Source: Bryobacterales bacterium
Lineage (GTDB): Bacteria > Acidobacteriota > Terriglobia > Bryobacterales > Bryobacteraceae
Reading direction: 5' to 3'
NCBI GenBank assembly: GCA_016789785.1
Contig: JAEUQE010000359.1
Span: 1 to 6,028, forward strand
DNA length: 6,028 bases
Under the pieces are notes generated by a model, which had not been told where the DNA came from, did not search any database, and saw only the letters and a list, made by a program, of their open reading frames with translations. A program made the translations under genes and the position numbers. Shown here piece by piece: positions 5,772-6,028 of the stretch (position 1 is the stretch's first letter; every line of letters starts with the position of its first letter).

Positions 5772-6028
5772 ATGGACAGGGGTCATAATACAGAGGTGAT
5801 CCTTCTTCGCAATGGAACCATCGCCGACGGTACGGGCGCGGCGGCCGCTCGCGGCGACGTCCTGATCGACGGCAGCCGCATCGCCGCCACAGGCCGGTTC
5901 GACGCACCGGAAGACTGCGAGATCGTGGACTGCACGGGGCTGATCGTCGCACCCGGATTCATTGATCTGCACAGCCATTCCGATTTGCAGGTGCTCACCG
6001 GCGACCGGGCGAAGGCCGATCAGGGCGT
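5772..6028 (+). CDS. D-aminoacylase / N-acyl-D-amino-acid deacylase family amidohydrolase (3' end outside window)
   Basis: Only the first part of the gene is present. From the ATG at 5772 it reads MDRGHNTEVILLRNGTIADGTG, then VLIDGSRIAATG, IVDCTGLIVAPGFIDLHSHSDLQ. This is the start of a composite-domain amidohydrolase: a short beta-sandwich followed by the first TIM-barrel strand with the metal-binding HxH (H67 and H69 counted from this ATG). The sequence APGFIDLHSHSD is typical of N-acyl-D-amino-acid deacylases, which hydrolyse N-acyl-D-amino acids or related N-acyl compounds with zinc; dihydroorotase- or dihydropyrimidinase-like relatives are alternatives. The start is uncertain: an in-frame GTG at 5796 begins at the usual family position (VILLRNG), but AGAGG directly abuts it, too close for normal use, and neither start has an ideal ribosome binding site. 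It diverges from the peptidase gene with a 33-bp gap. Confidence 0.8.
   Translation, partial: MDRGHNTEVILLRNGTIADGTGAAAARGDVLIDGSRIAATGRFDAPEDCEIVDCTGLIVAPGFIDLHSHSDLQVLTGDRAKADQG
5785..5812 (-). promoter_or_regulatory. Candidate promoter of the M24 peptidase gene
   Basis: On the minus strand, TTGCGA (5812-5807) and TATTAT (5790-5785) are separated by 16 bp and match the housekeeping -35/-10 consensus at 4 and 5 of 6 positions. Transcription would begin near 5778, about 40 bases before the ATG. The boxes lie inside the 5' end of the divergent amidohydrolase gene, so the two genes probably affect one another's expression. Confidence 0.35.

Noticed and set aside
5521..5998. Arg-rich minus-strand open frames over the divergent promoter
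   Set aside because: They overlap two well-supported genes, have no ribosome binding site and show the arginine-rich composition of shadow frames in GC-rich DNA.

Overview
This GC-rich window reads as a chromosomal segment of a soil-type bacterium. My best guess is Acidobacteriota, in a Solibacter/Bryobacter-like group. The guess rests on recognition only: the mix of a twin-arginine sialidase-like protein, kinase-derived proteins and D-aminoacylase-type amidohydrolases, plus intergenic repeats built on stems of the GCAGG/CCTGC type. No rRNA or other phylogenetic marker is present, so the assignment is tentative.

Layout. Positions 1-2139 hold a tight plus-strand operon. It contains the 3' part of a metal-dependent sugar isomerase/epimerase (TIM barrel), an NAD-dependent nucleotide-sugar epimerase overlapping it by 4 bp, and a small dimeric alpha/beta-barrel (ABM-like) protein 10 bp further on. 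Its 3' end overlaps by 18 bp the end of a minus-strand gene (2122-2760). That gene encodes a 212-residue protein that looks like a lone protein-kinase C-lobe with lost catalytic residues and a C-terminal membrane anchor. A 108-bp divergent spacer leads to a 130-residue multi-pass membrane protein (2869-3261).

Positions 3262-3594 hold no convincing gene. They contain two inverted copies of a two-hairpin palindromic repeat, followed by the promoter and ribosome binding site of a secreted sialidase-like beta-propeller (3595-4599). A 41-bp gap with four copies of a 7-bp repeat separates this from the convergent end of an M24 aminopeptidase/dipeptidase (4641-5738, minus). Diverging from the peptidase is the start of a D-aminoacylase/N-acyl-D-amino-acid deacylase family amidohydrolase, cut by the window end.

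How the genes may work together. The first operon suggests sugar or nucleotide-sugar conversion. The right end pairs two peptide- or acyl-amino-acid-degrading hydrolases in divergent orientation, which suggests peptide or D-amino-acid salvage. The items most worth a second look are the N-lobe-less, tail-anchored pseudokinase and the structured inverted repeat pair at 3277-3458. I see no phage, CRISPR, IS element or RNA gene.
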